Positions 24,011 through 35,559 of a stretch of DNA of 64,000 nt are shown here, one piece after another. This DNA comes from Ophiodon elongatus (taxonomy: Eukaryota; Chordata; Actinopteri; Perciformes; Hexagrammidae): NCBI GenBank assembly GCA_016806645.1, contig JACSYO010002073.1, forward strand, positions 700,001 to 764,000, in the 5' to 3' direction. The position numbers and the translations under genes were made by a program. The notes below the pieces were generated by a model that was not told where the DNA came from, did not search any database, and saw only the letters and a program-made list of their open reading frames with translations. Within the stretch, counting starts at the first letter, position 1, and the number at the start of each line of letters is the position of its first letter.

Positions 24011-27000
24011 TCTTCTAGAATGAGATGTGACTACTCTTTAACAGATTCGACAACAAAAAACATGACGTAAAAATAATCCCACTGGCAACTTTAAGTTGTG
24101 TGTTTAGTGGATTTTTAGTGGATAAGTCCACAAACCCGAGGCCCGTAGCAGGGCCAACGGCCCTCGGCTAAAGTCGGAGTTGGGCCACTTTGGAATATGT
24201 GAGTGTGAAGAGCTCACTTAGTTTGTGGCTAAGTGCAAAGTGAAGAACAGTGGAAGTTGTGCAAACAAATTGGGCTAAGATTGTGACATAGTAACCATAA
24301 CATAATTTGATTATTCATATTATTAACTTCAACTAACTAGACGATGCTTAATAAATGAAAAACTTTCAAGCGGTGACTTTTCTGACACGTAACAGGTATT
24401 AGCATAGTGGTGGAAGGAATCCTTTTCATTTGAAAAGTACAGTCCTTCCTTTTTGAATTGTGTGGGGGTTTTCTTTCGTATTAGTGTCATCTGTGCTCCA
24501 TCAAACTGATGCAATTACAGTCTGAGGGTGGCTGGATGATGTCATATTGGATTTAAGTACATTTTAGTGTACTCATTGTTTGGGCTCTGTTATAAGCTTA
24601 AAAAGGCTTGAGGAGCAAACAGACTGTACTCGCCTTTAAACACAAGGTATGTGGCTGAAGACGCAATGTCAAAACCAAATGCAGTAAACAATGTGTAAAC
24701 ACTGTTCAGGAAATGCGTTTGGTTGTTACACAGATGTGCTGATAATGTTGGTCTTGGTCTCTCAGAGAATGTTACTGTAATAGAAAGGAAATAAGACCCC
24801 GCTGATCAAAACACAAAACCCCTTTTGAAACACGTTTTTTAGAGAAAAACCTTTTGTGGATAAGCCACACTTAGAATCAAATAACATGTTAACAGAAAGC
24901 TAGCATTAACCACAGGATGCATCTTTTTTTTGGCAGAGAAAAATAGGCTTTTTTCTTTTCTTTTCTTTTTTACAACAGGGATGTAACAGCAGGAGAACCA
25001 CAGGTGTTACTAAATAATCAATTAGCACTACATTTCATTTTACTAAATTACACTATTGAACTAGCTGCAACTAATTTAATCCCCATGGCCCTTTGGAACA
25101 CTTCACATGAAATAGAACAGAGCCACCTTACTAGTACCACCCTGTGGTGACACCTGGGCTTTTACTACCGCGAACAATCGAAATGTCTTCCGTGATAATA
25201 ATAAAAAAAAGAAAAAAATGTCTTCAGGCCCACCCTGTTCCTGACCGTCACCTACTATGGCAGCTTCAAGAGGCTGTCTTTTGACAAAGTTAAACACCTA
25301 AACCAATTGTTTCAATATGACAGGATACAAGTATACATTTGACCTTTGCATGGAGTTGTTCAGTTACATATTCACACACAGTTGAAGGAACAGAGAGACC
25401 TCCCTCGGGCTGTTCGCATCTTTTAGACATTCCTTTTAAAGCTGGTCGTCTTCTAACATGACATTCAATGGCACTATAGTTGTCAGTCAAGACTTTGGAA
25501 GATGTTTTGAAGTCATTAGAAATGTCAACATGGCGGCGAAATTCCCAACAAGAACAAGCTTCAAACTGTTTAAAGTGGGCTCACAAGACACGGCTGGGAC
25601 TCAGAAACGAACCAGCTACAATAGAAACAATCACAAAGGCATCTCTTAAAGTGACAGGTGTATTATGTACTGAGACAATCTGATGAAAATAAATAGAATT
25701 TATCTTCTTTTCTTTTTTGTTGAATATTTTACCCAAAACAATTCACCAGAAACAAAACTATTAATATGCCAACATGGTGTTGTGCTAATCTTGGTTTGTT
25801 TTTCTCAGCTCTATATTGCCGTTAACTTATTCTTAGTATGGTGACGTATCATGTTATGTTACACGTTCACTATCCGACTTCTACAGAGTTTTTCATGTCC
25901 TCGAGACAAATCACTGCGTATTTTGCGTAAAACGTGGACCACTGCTAGTTCCAACTGAATCTTCGCTATCGTAAATCCCAATAAAAGTAAGTCCGGGGTG
26001 ATTAATATCAGAGGGACAGCGCACTCAAAAAGCTTTTAACAATCAGTGATATCACCCTCTAAGGACTGACAAAGAAACAGATTTTATATAATGTGGACAA
26101 ATTGTAGTGATTTTATTTATTTATTTTTGAGAGGAGTTCTATTATGGCCTGAGATATACCACTATGCCTACAGTTGAACAGCACATACATCTGATAAAAA
26201 TGGTAAAGTATGTACATTTTTAAGTTACCATAGTGACTGAAAATAAAAAAATGTTTATCTTGTTCAACCAATCCAAACAAGCGTAGGCCCGAGAAGAGAT
26301 CAGTTCAATATGAAAAGATTGCATCATTCTTGTAGCTCAAATGTAATTATAGATGTGTCATTTCAAGGTCAAAACAGCTCACAAATAATCATGTCCTGTT
26401 TGACAGTGACGGGACGTATCAGCAGTCAGTATCATGGCACGAGTGTCTAAATGTAATCAGCATCTCTCAGCTGCTGCAGCTGAGCCTCTCCAACACGTCT
26501 GCTGATGCAGGAGAAACACTGCAAGACACCTAGAGGGGTTGGGGGGGGGGGGGCACTGCCTTTTAAGTTTTAAATTTGATGCATTAAAAGAAAATGGGGA
26601 GATGATACAGTGACATATTACACCATGTTTTACTGGAAGCTACTCCACGCGTTGTTTCGCAAAAAATGTGAACGCTGTGCATGACTTCATACCACTCTGT
26701 GTGTTTGGTGTCATGCTACCATCCGGTTTTTAAAAAGGGCGTCATGGTGCAGACTGTCAAGGGATTTTTGTTGTTGTCTTGTTGGTGAAGTTAATGTAGT
26801 CTATGTGTTATGGCATGATCCATTACGACGGCCATGAGTTTGCATACTGTGAAGGTGAACTCTAGAATAATTACTTGTTTCTTACATACTTGGTTTATTG
26901 TCTGTGGCTTTAAAGTAAGTGAACACATGTGGCTTTGGTCTAGTTACCAGCTGTTTTATACGGATTTTGACTCGTGTGCTACCTTTATAATTCAGCTCTT

Positions 27001-27065
27001 ACCCAAGAAAGTGCATTCACCCATGTTAGATATTTTGTATAGTGCTGAACAAAATGTGTTTGCAT

Positions 27066-27067
<2 letters not shown>

Positions 27068-27116
<49 letters not shown>

Positions 27117-27131
27117 CATATATATATATAT

Positions 27132-27176
<45 letters not shown>

Positions 27177-27196
27177 CATACATATATATATATATA
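27068..27196. repeat. (TA)n with CATA blocks
   Basis: Nearly 130 bases of TA alternation with three groups of CATACATA. It is AT-only DNA and strongly self-complementary. Confidence 0.92.
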
Positions 27197-27923
27197 ATTA
27201 ACATCTAAATAATATAATAGATGTCAAGTTTGCTAACCTGCTGTGTACCTTTTGTTTTTGTAAATCAGAGTAGACGATATTAATAAATCACAAGCACAAT
27301 CATCTGTATAAAAGCTTACTTTATGAAGCACAGACTAAATATTCAGTAAATATGTCCTTTACATAGTATAAGCATCCTGTCAAAAAACAGTTCCGATATA
27401 CAAACAAAACAAACAAAAAGACAGATCCAATGCTGACATCAAGGTGCCGAAGTTGTCATTTTTTAAATAAAACATAACAATCAACAATATTTTTTTTTTT
27501 GCCACGATCCTATAGTACAGCACAGGCCTACCCTAGAACATTGGGAAACAATGGTTAGCACAACAGCCAAAGTGACTATAAGGGGAAGTCTCCCTGTAAG
27601 AAAGCAGTTATTCGTCCTAACAATACAGCTTTATAAAACGGTACTTCCTCTCTGAAAACTCAGCTCCACTTCAGCATTTTGGTCTGTACAAGGATCCAGG
27701 ATTCCAGCTGTGACTCCAGGTTTCCGGCCAAGTCTCCAAAAAGGGATCTCAGATCCTGTTGGTCACCATTAATATGATATACGCAGTGTCCAGAGCCAGA
27801 GATATCATATGCTGTCGATATCCACAGCTCTGGTTCTGTGCCACACCGAGGCTGAGTGACGGGCCGCTAAGCTCACTGATCTACAGTTGTGTCATATACG
27901 CAAATTACGAAGAACGAGAAAAG

Positions 27924-27927
<4 letters not shown>

Positions 27928-27977
<50 letters not shown>
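27928..27977. repeat. (GT)n microsatellite
   Basis: About 25 GT units. Confidence 0.9.
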
Positions 27978-27980
<3 letters not shown>

Positions 27981-28154
27981 GGCGGGTTGGGATCAATTAA
28001 GGTGCTCACAAACAGCGGTACCGCTACCCCATCCCCACTTCCTCGCAACGTTACGCAAGTCCTCCGTGCATGTGTGTTCCTCTGTGTGGAAAAAATGTGT
28101 GCTGGAGTCAGTCTTACTTAGAAAACCAAACCAGTCTCTTCTTCTTAGAAAACC

Positions 28155-28210
28155 ACTCCTCCTCCTCCTCCTCATCCTCCTCTTCCTCCTCTTCCTCCTC
28201 CACCTCCTCC
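28155..28210. repeat. (CCT)n trinucleotide repeat
   Basis: Interrupted CCT/TCC triplets. Serine- or leucine-rich open frames through it are not supported as genes. Confidence 0.85.
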
Positions 28211-28797
28211 CCCCACGTGGAGGATGTTTTGATGGCTACTCTGCTGGTGGAGTTGTTTTTGCTGCTGTTCCCCTCTCCATTCCGCTATGCTGACGGGTTT
28301 GTCGACTTAAGTTGGAGCAGTCCTGCTGCTACGCCCTCCAATCAGCCAGTCTCTGTGTCACGTAGGCCGGGGCTGACTTTCCCAAAAAACATCTTCAACT
28401 GAAGGATGGCAGTGGAAGGAACACACCAGAACTAGTGAATGCCCAACACGAGGCCACAGGAAGCTACGGCAAGTCCATGTTATTAACGTATTAGAAAGCA
28501 GAACACTGATCGGTTCGATTTTCTGTTTTAAGGGGTAAAAGGTATTTTTTTTTAATTTAATTAAATTTTTTAATACAAAGGATGATGATGTCTGCCTTGT
28601 GCTGAAGATGCTTTTGGGAGAGCCCAGGCCTGATTGTGATGGCAGTCTTATTCAGCAGAAGGCCATCGGATTGATTCTCACCAAACATGCTCAATAAATT
28701 CCTCATAGAAAAGCACGACCCTGCTATATTTACTCCCTCCTGCTGCCTACAGCTTCAACAACTCATCTGGAGCCACGTAAAAACGGCATGCCGATGC

Positions 28798-28862
28798 ACA
28801 CACACACACACGCATACACACACACACACACACACACACACGCACGCACACACGCACGCACG
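28798..28862. repeat. (CA)n/(CGCA)n microsatellite
   Basis: CA repeat with GCATA and GCACG interruptions. Confidence 0.88.
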
Positions 28863-29396
28863 TACAGCAGCTGACCCACTCAACGGAGTACGCCTCCCAC
28901 CCACACGTTCCTGTTCTGCCTTTCTTCAGAAAGCAACACACCCGACCATATATCGTCGTAAGAGGAGTAGTTTTGTGGGATGAAACGGAACGTGGCACAG
29001 TGCTTTCATTCAGTCACACACAGCGTCATCCTCCTCAGTTCGGATTGGACTTGTTAGAAAGACAAACAGGATAACTGAATGCATGTCAGTATTTGGGGTA
29101 GCGGCAGATTAAAAAATCACAGACACAGACTTGTGATCTCTCTGACTGACTCACGCTCTCTAAATCCCTCAACAGCTAGTGTCAAGGTGCCCTTGAGTAA
29201 GGCACTCAACCTCCAGTTCCTCTGGTGGAGCAGCTTAGTGCACAGTTAAAACCGCGGTCGTTCCACTTGGCAGCTCCTTCACGCTTACGAATGTACGCAA
29301 CTGCACGAACGTCGAGACGGAAATCGCTGGGAGAAAAAAAAAAGAGAGCGAGCATGCTCGGTGTAAACCTGTCCCGGGCTGAATAAAGGTTTGGAG

Positions 29397-29418
29397 AATT
29401 AAATAAATAAATAAATAT
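29397..29418 (-). promoter_or_regulatory. psd2: AU-rich element in possible psd2 3' UTR
   Basis: On the minus strand this stretch reads as overlapping ATTTA pentamers (four in series), the form of a class II AU-rich mRNA instability element. It lies about 725 bases beyond the psd2 stop codon. Whether the message reaches this far is unknown. Confidence 0.3.
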
Positions 29419-29839
29419 GCTATACATGGCAGGGACTTGATCCTTCTAAGAAGTTCTTTTTGAGAGTTTCTTTTGTAACTCTGGGACAGATGTGTTGTAT
29501 CTTCACACACCACAACGTAGGTCCATACACACGCCTGTGAAGTGGCTGGGTGCGTAAACATGGGTGGGGGGAAGAAAAAAAAGAAAAGAAAGGCCAAAAT
29601 GCTACAGTAGTACCATCTCCATCTGCAGGACGAGGACAGGACAGAGAGGACAAAGCCAAAGCAGTCTGTCCCTCCTTCTTTGTTCTCTGTCTGGCCCTTT
29701 AACAAATACATTATAAATCACTCCAAGCTCTGCTCATAACTAAACACATTTCATCTAAAGACAACCGCAGCGCTCTGAGATTCATTTCAAAATAATACTG
29801 ATGATGTTGTTATAAATAGTGATCACAGGTATGATCATT

Positions 29840-29845
29840 TTTAAT
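29840..29845 (-). terminator. psd2: weak polyadenylation signal ATTAAA for psd2
   Basis: Minus-strand ATTAAA about 300 bases after the psd2 stop. No AATAAA was noticed closer on that strand. Confidence 0.25.
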
Positions 29846-30141
29846 GTGCAATAATTAAAAGTTCAAAGGACTGAGGTTTGGCAGGGTCACTTGTTGGGTA
29901 TCGAGCACGGGCTCTTGGTCCTCTTCATCTATTGCTCAGGGACAGAAACTTATCACCAGGGCGGATACATTCTGGGAAGGAGGGTGACATTTCTCCTGTT
30001 TCTTACTGTAAGTACAACAGGAGGAGCCCGAAACACAAAATACGAAGAGAAAAGCCCAGAAAGAAGTTGGAGGATTAAGCTAGTTTGGCTTGGAGGGGTG
30101 TTGTTCTTTGGGCTGAGGCCACTGCTCCTCCTTCCACGACC

Positions 30142-30372
30142 TCAGCTCCTCTGTCCCGGGGCGGTGCATCCGGCGGCCCTCCCGTTCAGCCCGCCATGAG
30201 CCTGACTGATGGACGGGGAGGACTGCGTCTTGCGGAGGTGGCACTCGCGGCCGGCCAGGCCCCCCTCCATGATCAGGCCCCCCATCACGCTGGCCTCGAT
30301 CTTCTCGAGGTCGTCCGTTTCTGCGCGGAGTTTGGCCTGAAGGAGGCTGATGTACGTCTCATAACGAGTCTT
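30142..30372 (-). CDS. psd2: psd2 coding exon 14 (last)
   Basis: Encodes residues 863-938 and the TGA stop. It starts KTRYETYISLLQAKLRAE, the end of the coiled coil, and closes with LRKTQSSPSISQ and a short unmatched tail (GQRS). The acceptor is GAGCAG/AAGACT. A purine-rich GGA/GAG tract (about 30386-30420) lies just upstream in the intron and provides the pyrimidine tract on the minus strand. Confidence 0.93.
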   Translation of the reverse strand, partial: KTRYETYISLLQAKLRAETDDLEKIEASVMGGLIMEGGLAGRECHLRKTQSSPSISQAHGGLNGRAAGCTAPGQRS

Positions 30373-31919
30373 CTGCTCAGACAGAGGGGAGGGGAGGAGG
30401 AGGAGGAGGAGGAGGAGAGATTACAAGATGATGAAACAAGACACAAATTGCCCAAAAAAATCACCTCTGCTAGCATGAAAATACATTCTGTATTTGATAG
30501 AGGTTTGGTGTAATAATGAGCTTGATGGAGGTTTTAAACGTACAGTTTAGGGGTTTTGAAGAAGGGTTGTACTTTAGACACCTCAAAGAAAGATGCACCT
30601 AAAGAAAATCTATATCTTTTAAAGCATATGTTATTTTAAAAATATTTTCACCACACTATCTTGCCATCAGACAGCTTTTTTTGGAGGGAAAACAGAACTG
30701 AAAGTGAAACTTATCCATGCTCTCTTCAAAGCCACAAGCCTCAGCTGACAAAAACAGTATAGATACCTTTCTCTTTCAGTTCAGTTCTCTGATGGAAGAT
30801 ATTCTAAATATAGCTTCCACGTGATATGGATTGTTTGAGGTGTCTAAAGTACGTTTTGAGTCCGTCCCCGTCCACAGCAGTACATTGCTTGACTCCCGCG
30901 CTCGTACTCTGTTTCTCTAAACTCCATCTACTGTAAGTATTACACTGACTATGGTGTTACCTCATACAACCCCACTCCAAAATACCCAAACTATCCCTTT
31001 AATATAAAGTACTGACAGTTTCAAACATAAGCTCCATCTCTTCTCACTAACATCGTTTTCAGAGAAGAAATTGACGAAGTTTTGAGTTGTGCTAACTAAA
31101 TGTCTTTCGTTGCTACTAATAATAAAAAATAAAAAATAAGAAATGATAATCATGATGTAGGTTAAATATTAAAAAAGAAGAAAGCAGCTAACAAGCCACA
31201 CTGGCCATCTGTCATGCTTTTTGGTCTCTTAGCTGCAACTTGAAAAACACCCCCATAAAAACCCATAAAAAAAATACATAAAAAAACAGACAAACGAGCC
31301 GAAGCTGTCCAAAGCCTGTACCTCGTACGTGAGGTAGTGCTCTTTGAGCCGGTACTCCTCCCACTCGCGGCTTTTGGGGTCGGCTGAGGGCGAGTTTTTC
31401 CGGTGCTCCTCCAGCTCCAGGCTCATCTGCTTCAGCTTGCTCTCGTGACTCAGCAGCTGCTCCTCCTGCACCAATCACAGGCCGGACGAAAACCAGAAGA
31501 CCCCCGACACAGCCAATCAGATGCAAGTGGACACAAATAGAATATGTAAAAATGCCCATCCCTGTGTGCAGACTTTTAATGCAGGAGGATTGTGCTTTCC
31601 GGCTTGATAAACTGTATATTATGTACTGTGCAAAATATCAATCATAACTAGATATTTATGTAGTATTTGACAATAATATATTATGTATCTGGTGGGAAAA
31701 TATAAGCCTGTAGAGCGTGACAGCTGCTCTTGTTCCCAATGTGTATCATCGCCCGTGGGTGATTGTGTACCTGTTTCAGTCTGGTGGATGAAGACGGCAA
31801 GATTGGCCGGCAGAATTTCTTCATGGAGCCGATGGCGGCAGGGAAGGCCGGAGCGGAGAACAGCGCCGCCACCAAGTTTATCCGGAAGATCCAAGACATC
31901 ATCTCCTCCTCACTACTGG

Positions 31920-32000
<81 letters not shown>

Positions 32001-33193
32001 AGAGAGTGAGGGGAGAGAGTGAGGGGTTGCTGAAGGGCGAGAGAGCAGGTGAGCGCATAGAGTGAAAATTGCTTGATTGATGTTTCTGAGCTCACCACAT
32101 CAACACAGATTCTTCTGCAAGAAAAACTCAACTGGCTGCAGAAAATGACAGAAAATAGGACAAATACAAATGGACAGCCACAAACAGTTCATCATCATCC
32201 CCATCCCTCCATCCCTTTTCTGAACCAGCTCATCCTGTTACAAGATGGTCTATGATCTTTGGATACCATACATTGAAAACATGTGAAAACCTTTTCTAAA
32301 CATGCATGCATAAAAAAGGAAAATTCCATCACATTATTTTTCTCATTTCCTGTTGTTTTATTTTGAAGCGTAAAGAAAACTTACGAGGCATGCAGCAGAA
32401 AGACTCTCCAGTCGGAGGTTTTCAGCTTCAGCACGTTGGCCCTCTTGCTGTAGTCGGTGGCACGAGTGGCTAAAGCGTGGTGGATCCGCACTGCGTTCTT
32501 CAGGTCCACCTCCGAAATGTCAGCGTCAGGCTTGTACTCATCCTGGGTAAGTCACGGGGGGGAAAAACAACAGGCATACAGAAATTGTGGGTCTTGTGTT
32601 TTGGAGGCCGTAAATGTTGTCATGTTTCAGTCATCCTGTCTCTTACAGCACAGAATATAAGAGTAGCCTGTACTGATATATAATATACTTCATCCTGAGG
32701 AATAGTCTTCATTAAATTACATAATAAACCTAAAACTAGCAACTCTTTAGTTTGAACATTTCACAAGCTTATATGTGATTAGTACAGCCTTCCTACCAGC
32801 AGGGGGAGACAAACACGCAGCAGAGCAGCCATGCCTCATTTCCTCTCTTAAAGCTCTTTCTATCTCACTCCCTCTCCATTACACACACACACGCACACGC
32901 ACACGCACAGAGCCAAGCAGCAAGCAGCATCCGCCACCGCAAAGACAGCGGTGGTGGATGTGTGTTTCTATGGTAACGGGGCAAAGGACGAGATGCGGTA
33001 CCTTCTGCAGATACAAGATCATCCCCTTCAGTACCGCATAGAACTTCTTCCAACCGCGCCGACCCCTCGGGGCTGGAAAAGGAAAAAGGGAAGAAATGTA
33101 AAAAATAATTCTGTCATGTTGTTTTACGGTAACTTATTAGGATTTATTTCTTTAGAGTTAAGTGTGCGTGTGAGTGAGTGAGTGAGTGAGTGA

Positions 33194-33263
<70 letters not shown>

Positions 33264-35527
33264 ACACTGCGTTTGCCGTCCATGTCAGCGTGGCTCTTGC
33301 GGGTCAGCACTCCATGTTTGTAGGTGACGGCATTTAAGAGAATGGGAATGGCGATGAAGGGGTTACTGCCGTCCGTTACCCTGGCAACGCGCTTGCTCCC
33401 GCCCTCGCACTGCTCCTCCACCAGCTCTGACAGACTCTTCCTCAACTCCTCCTCCTCACTGCACACACAAATGCCCATTCAGACCAACCTGAGCAGCAGA
33501 TATTCAAGTGTGCTTGCTTCCACAAAACTTGCATACCCCAAATACTTTTGCTTTTGACGAACACAAAACGTGTACTCACACTGCCCACTCAAGCTTCTCA
33601 TTCTTGATCGAGTTATACAAGACCTGCGTGGACGAGGCAATAAAGGAGAGAAACTGTAAAGACGAGCTTCATTTCTGAGGCTAAGACGAAATAAAGATCA
33701 AGCTGGCAGATTCTGTGGTGGCTGTACTTTCTCACGGGGCGATCAGTACCTTTAATAAGTCTTTCGGGAAGTCTTTGCCATTGTTGAGGCCATCTAGGTT
33801 ACTGATGAACTGTTGGCACGACATCTTCTTCCCAATGTTCTGAGGAGAGGCGAACAAACAGACAGACACAGACGGACAGAAACACAACAGTTTAAGATTA
33901 AATTTGTATTTTTGTGGAGGCAAATTTGTCAACCTTCAGCTCAGCTCAGTGTTTTTTTTATCTGCTCCAACCTGAATGCAGTTGTGCAACTATCCACTGG
34001 GTGGCAGTGTTACGCTGCTGCTTCTACTAGCGATGAGAAGGTTCCACCTCTATCAGAGTTTATGGAGCATCAGCTTACCATACATTTCCTCCTGTTTTAA
34101 CCTCTAATTACGATGCATCATTAGAGGATGAAACATGGGGAGGTGTTTGTGTATTGCTGTCCCTTTCTGCCTGGATAAAGCCTGTAACCTAAACAGATAC
34201 AGATGTGGGACTAAAGCTGACTCACTGCTGTTACAAAAAAAAGAAAAAGATATTGTCTGTGGCTTTTTATTCGTATTTTCCTCTGAGGAGGCCACGTAAC
34301 AGACAAGACAACCGGCTCCCTTTTCTAGGAAGCGTTCAAAATCCCCAGGATAAAACGCTCTGTGACGATCGATGTAACATGCGTCACAAAATGTTTTATG
34401 CTCCATTTATTAACGTGGTGTAGTTCAGAGCCACAACCCAACTGGATGAACTCAGTTGACAAGTGAACTTATATTTTCATGCAAAGGTGCAAATACTAAT
34501 ATAAAAAAAATACTATCTTTTATTATATAATGTACGGCCTTTCCAAAATTGAATCTGCTGTAATTTAGATATTGTGATTTGTAACGCTGCAGATCAATTG
34601 CATTTCTCATTGCTTATACAAATAATGCATTTATTATATGTAGAATAAATGTCAACCAAACACAGCTACTGACCATTTCTATTTGTTGAACCACATTTCA
34701 GCAACTGAATTTTGATTTGATTTTTTTTTTTGTGTCACCGAATAACTCTGGTTTAAAATGAAAATATCACTGTGTGTGCATCATCCTTTATTATGAGCCT
34801 AATGGGACCTCAATTTAAAAATCATCACTTTAATTCTATTGTTGGCGGAGGCACAGAGATGGTGTTAGTACTATAAATATACTTACCACCTGCAGGGGTG
34901 GACAGAGACCAGGGGGCCAGATTTGGTTAGCAGGGGATAGAAAGGAGGAAAAGGAAATATGTTTCAGTTAGTTTAGTTAAGAGGAGGGATATTCACTGAA
35001 AGCACGAGAAGCAGGGACTCGAGTTGAGCAGGAGGGGTCGAGGAAAAGCCAGGCACAGGACCTATGACACTGATCGTGTTATGCTGCCCAGGCCACAGTG
35101 CTCCAGTTTAGAACTGAACAGATGAGGCTATTCGAGGAGAGGAGAGACAGAAACGGGTCAGAATGTAGGCCGCTGCGGAGCGGAAAGAGAACGAGAGCAG
35201 AGAAGGGAGCTAATGAGCGAACGAACAAGAAATAGAAAAGATGACGTGAATGGAGACGTGCCAGTGCTGTCTTAATACTTTGGTGGGTTTTTTTTAAAGA
35301 AAGATTAAAAGGAAAGGCAATCCTGCAATAAGACAAAGAAGTGCAGTACATACATGTCCGTGTAGATCAGTGTTGAGCAGCATGAGGGCGCAGGTTAGTG
35401 TGTGGGCTCCATCTGCAACAGGATAACACACAAGGCCGAGGTCAGCTAAACGCCTCTCCTCTACAAACACACACATGCATGTGAATGCAGCGCCATACAC
35501 TCCTTTATAGTTCATGCAGACATAAAT

Positions 35528-35559
<32 letters not shown>

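Larger units (their letters stand above)
18061..30141. other. pura-psd2 intergenic region
   Basis: Twelve kilobases between convergent pura and psd2 with no coding sequence I can recognise on either strand. It holds microsatellites (19581-19615, 22073-22126, 27068-27196, 27928-27977, 28155-28210, 28798-28862), a possible dispersed repeat near 23.9-24.0 kb, a G run near 26540, and open frames without family resemblance. The small gene igip, which follows PURA in mammals, was looked for and not seen. Confidence 0.55.

Noticed and set aside
24125..24175. Hairpin-like CCGAGGCCC...GGCCCTCGG near 24.1 kb
   Set aside because: The inverted match is short and imperfect, and no RNA gene or element could be tied to it.
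17127..30141. igip, the small gene next to PURA in mammals
   Set aside because: Searched by eye for YYHMKKRS and CGNQANVLC-type coding sequence. The only superficial hit (MYYHYLIKF near 22670) lacks the conserved cysteine-rich tail. A translated search would be decisive.
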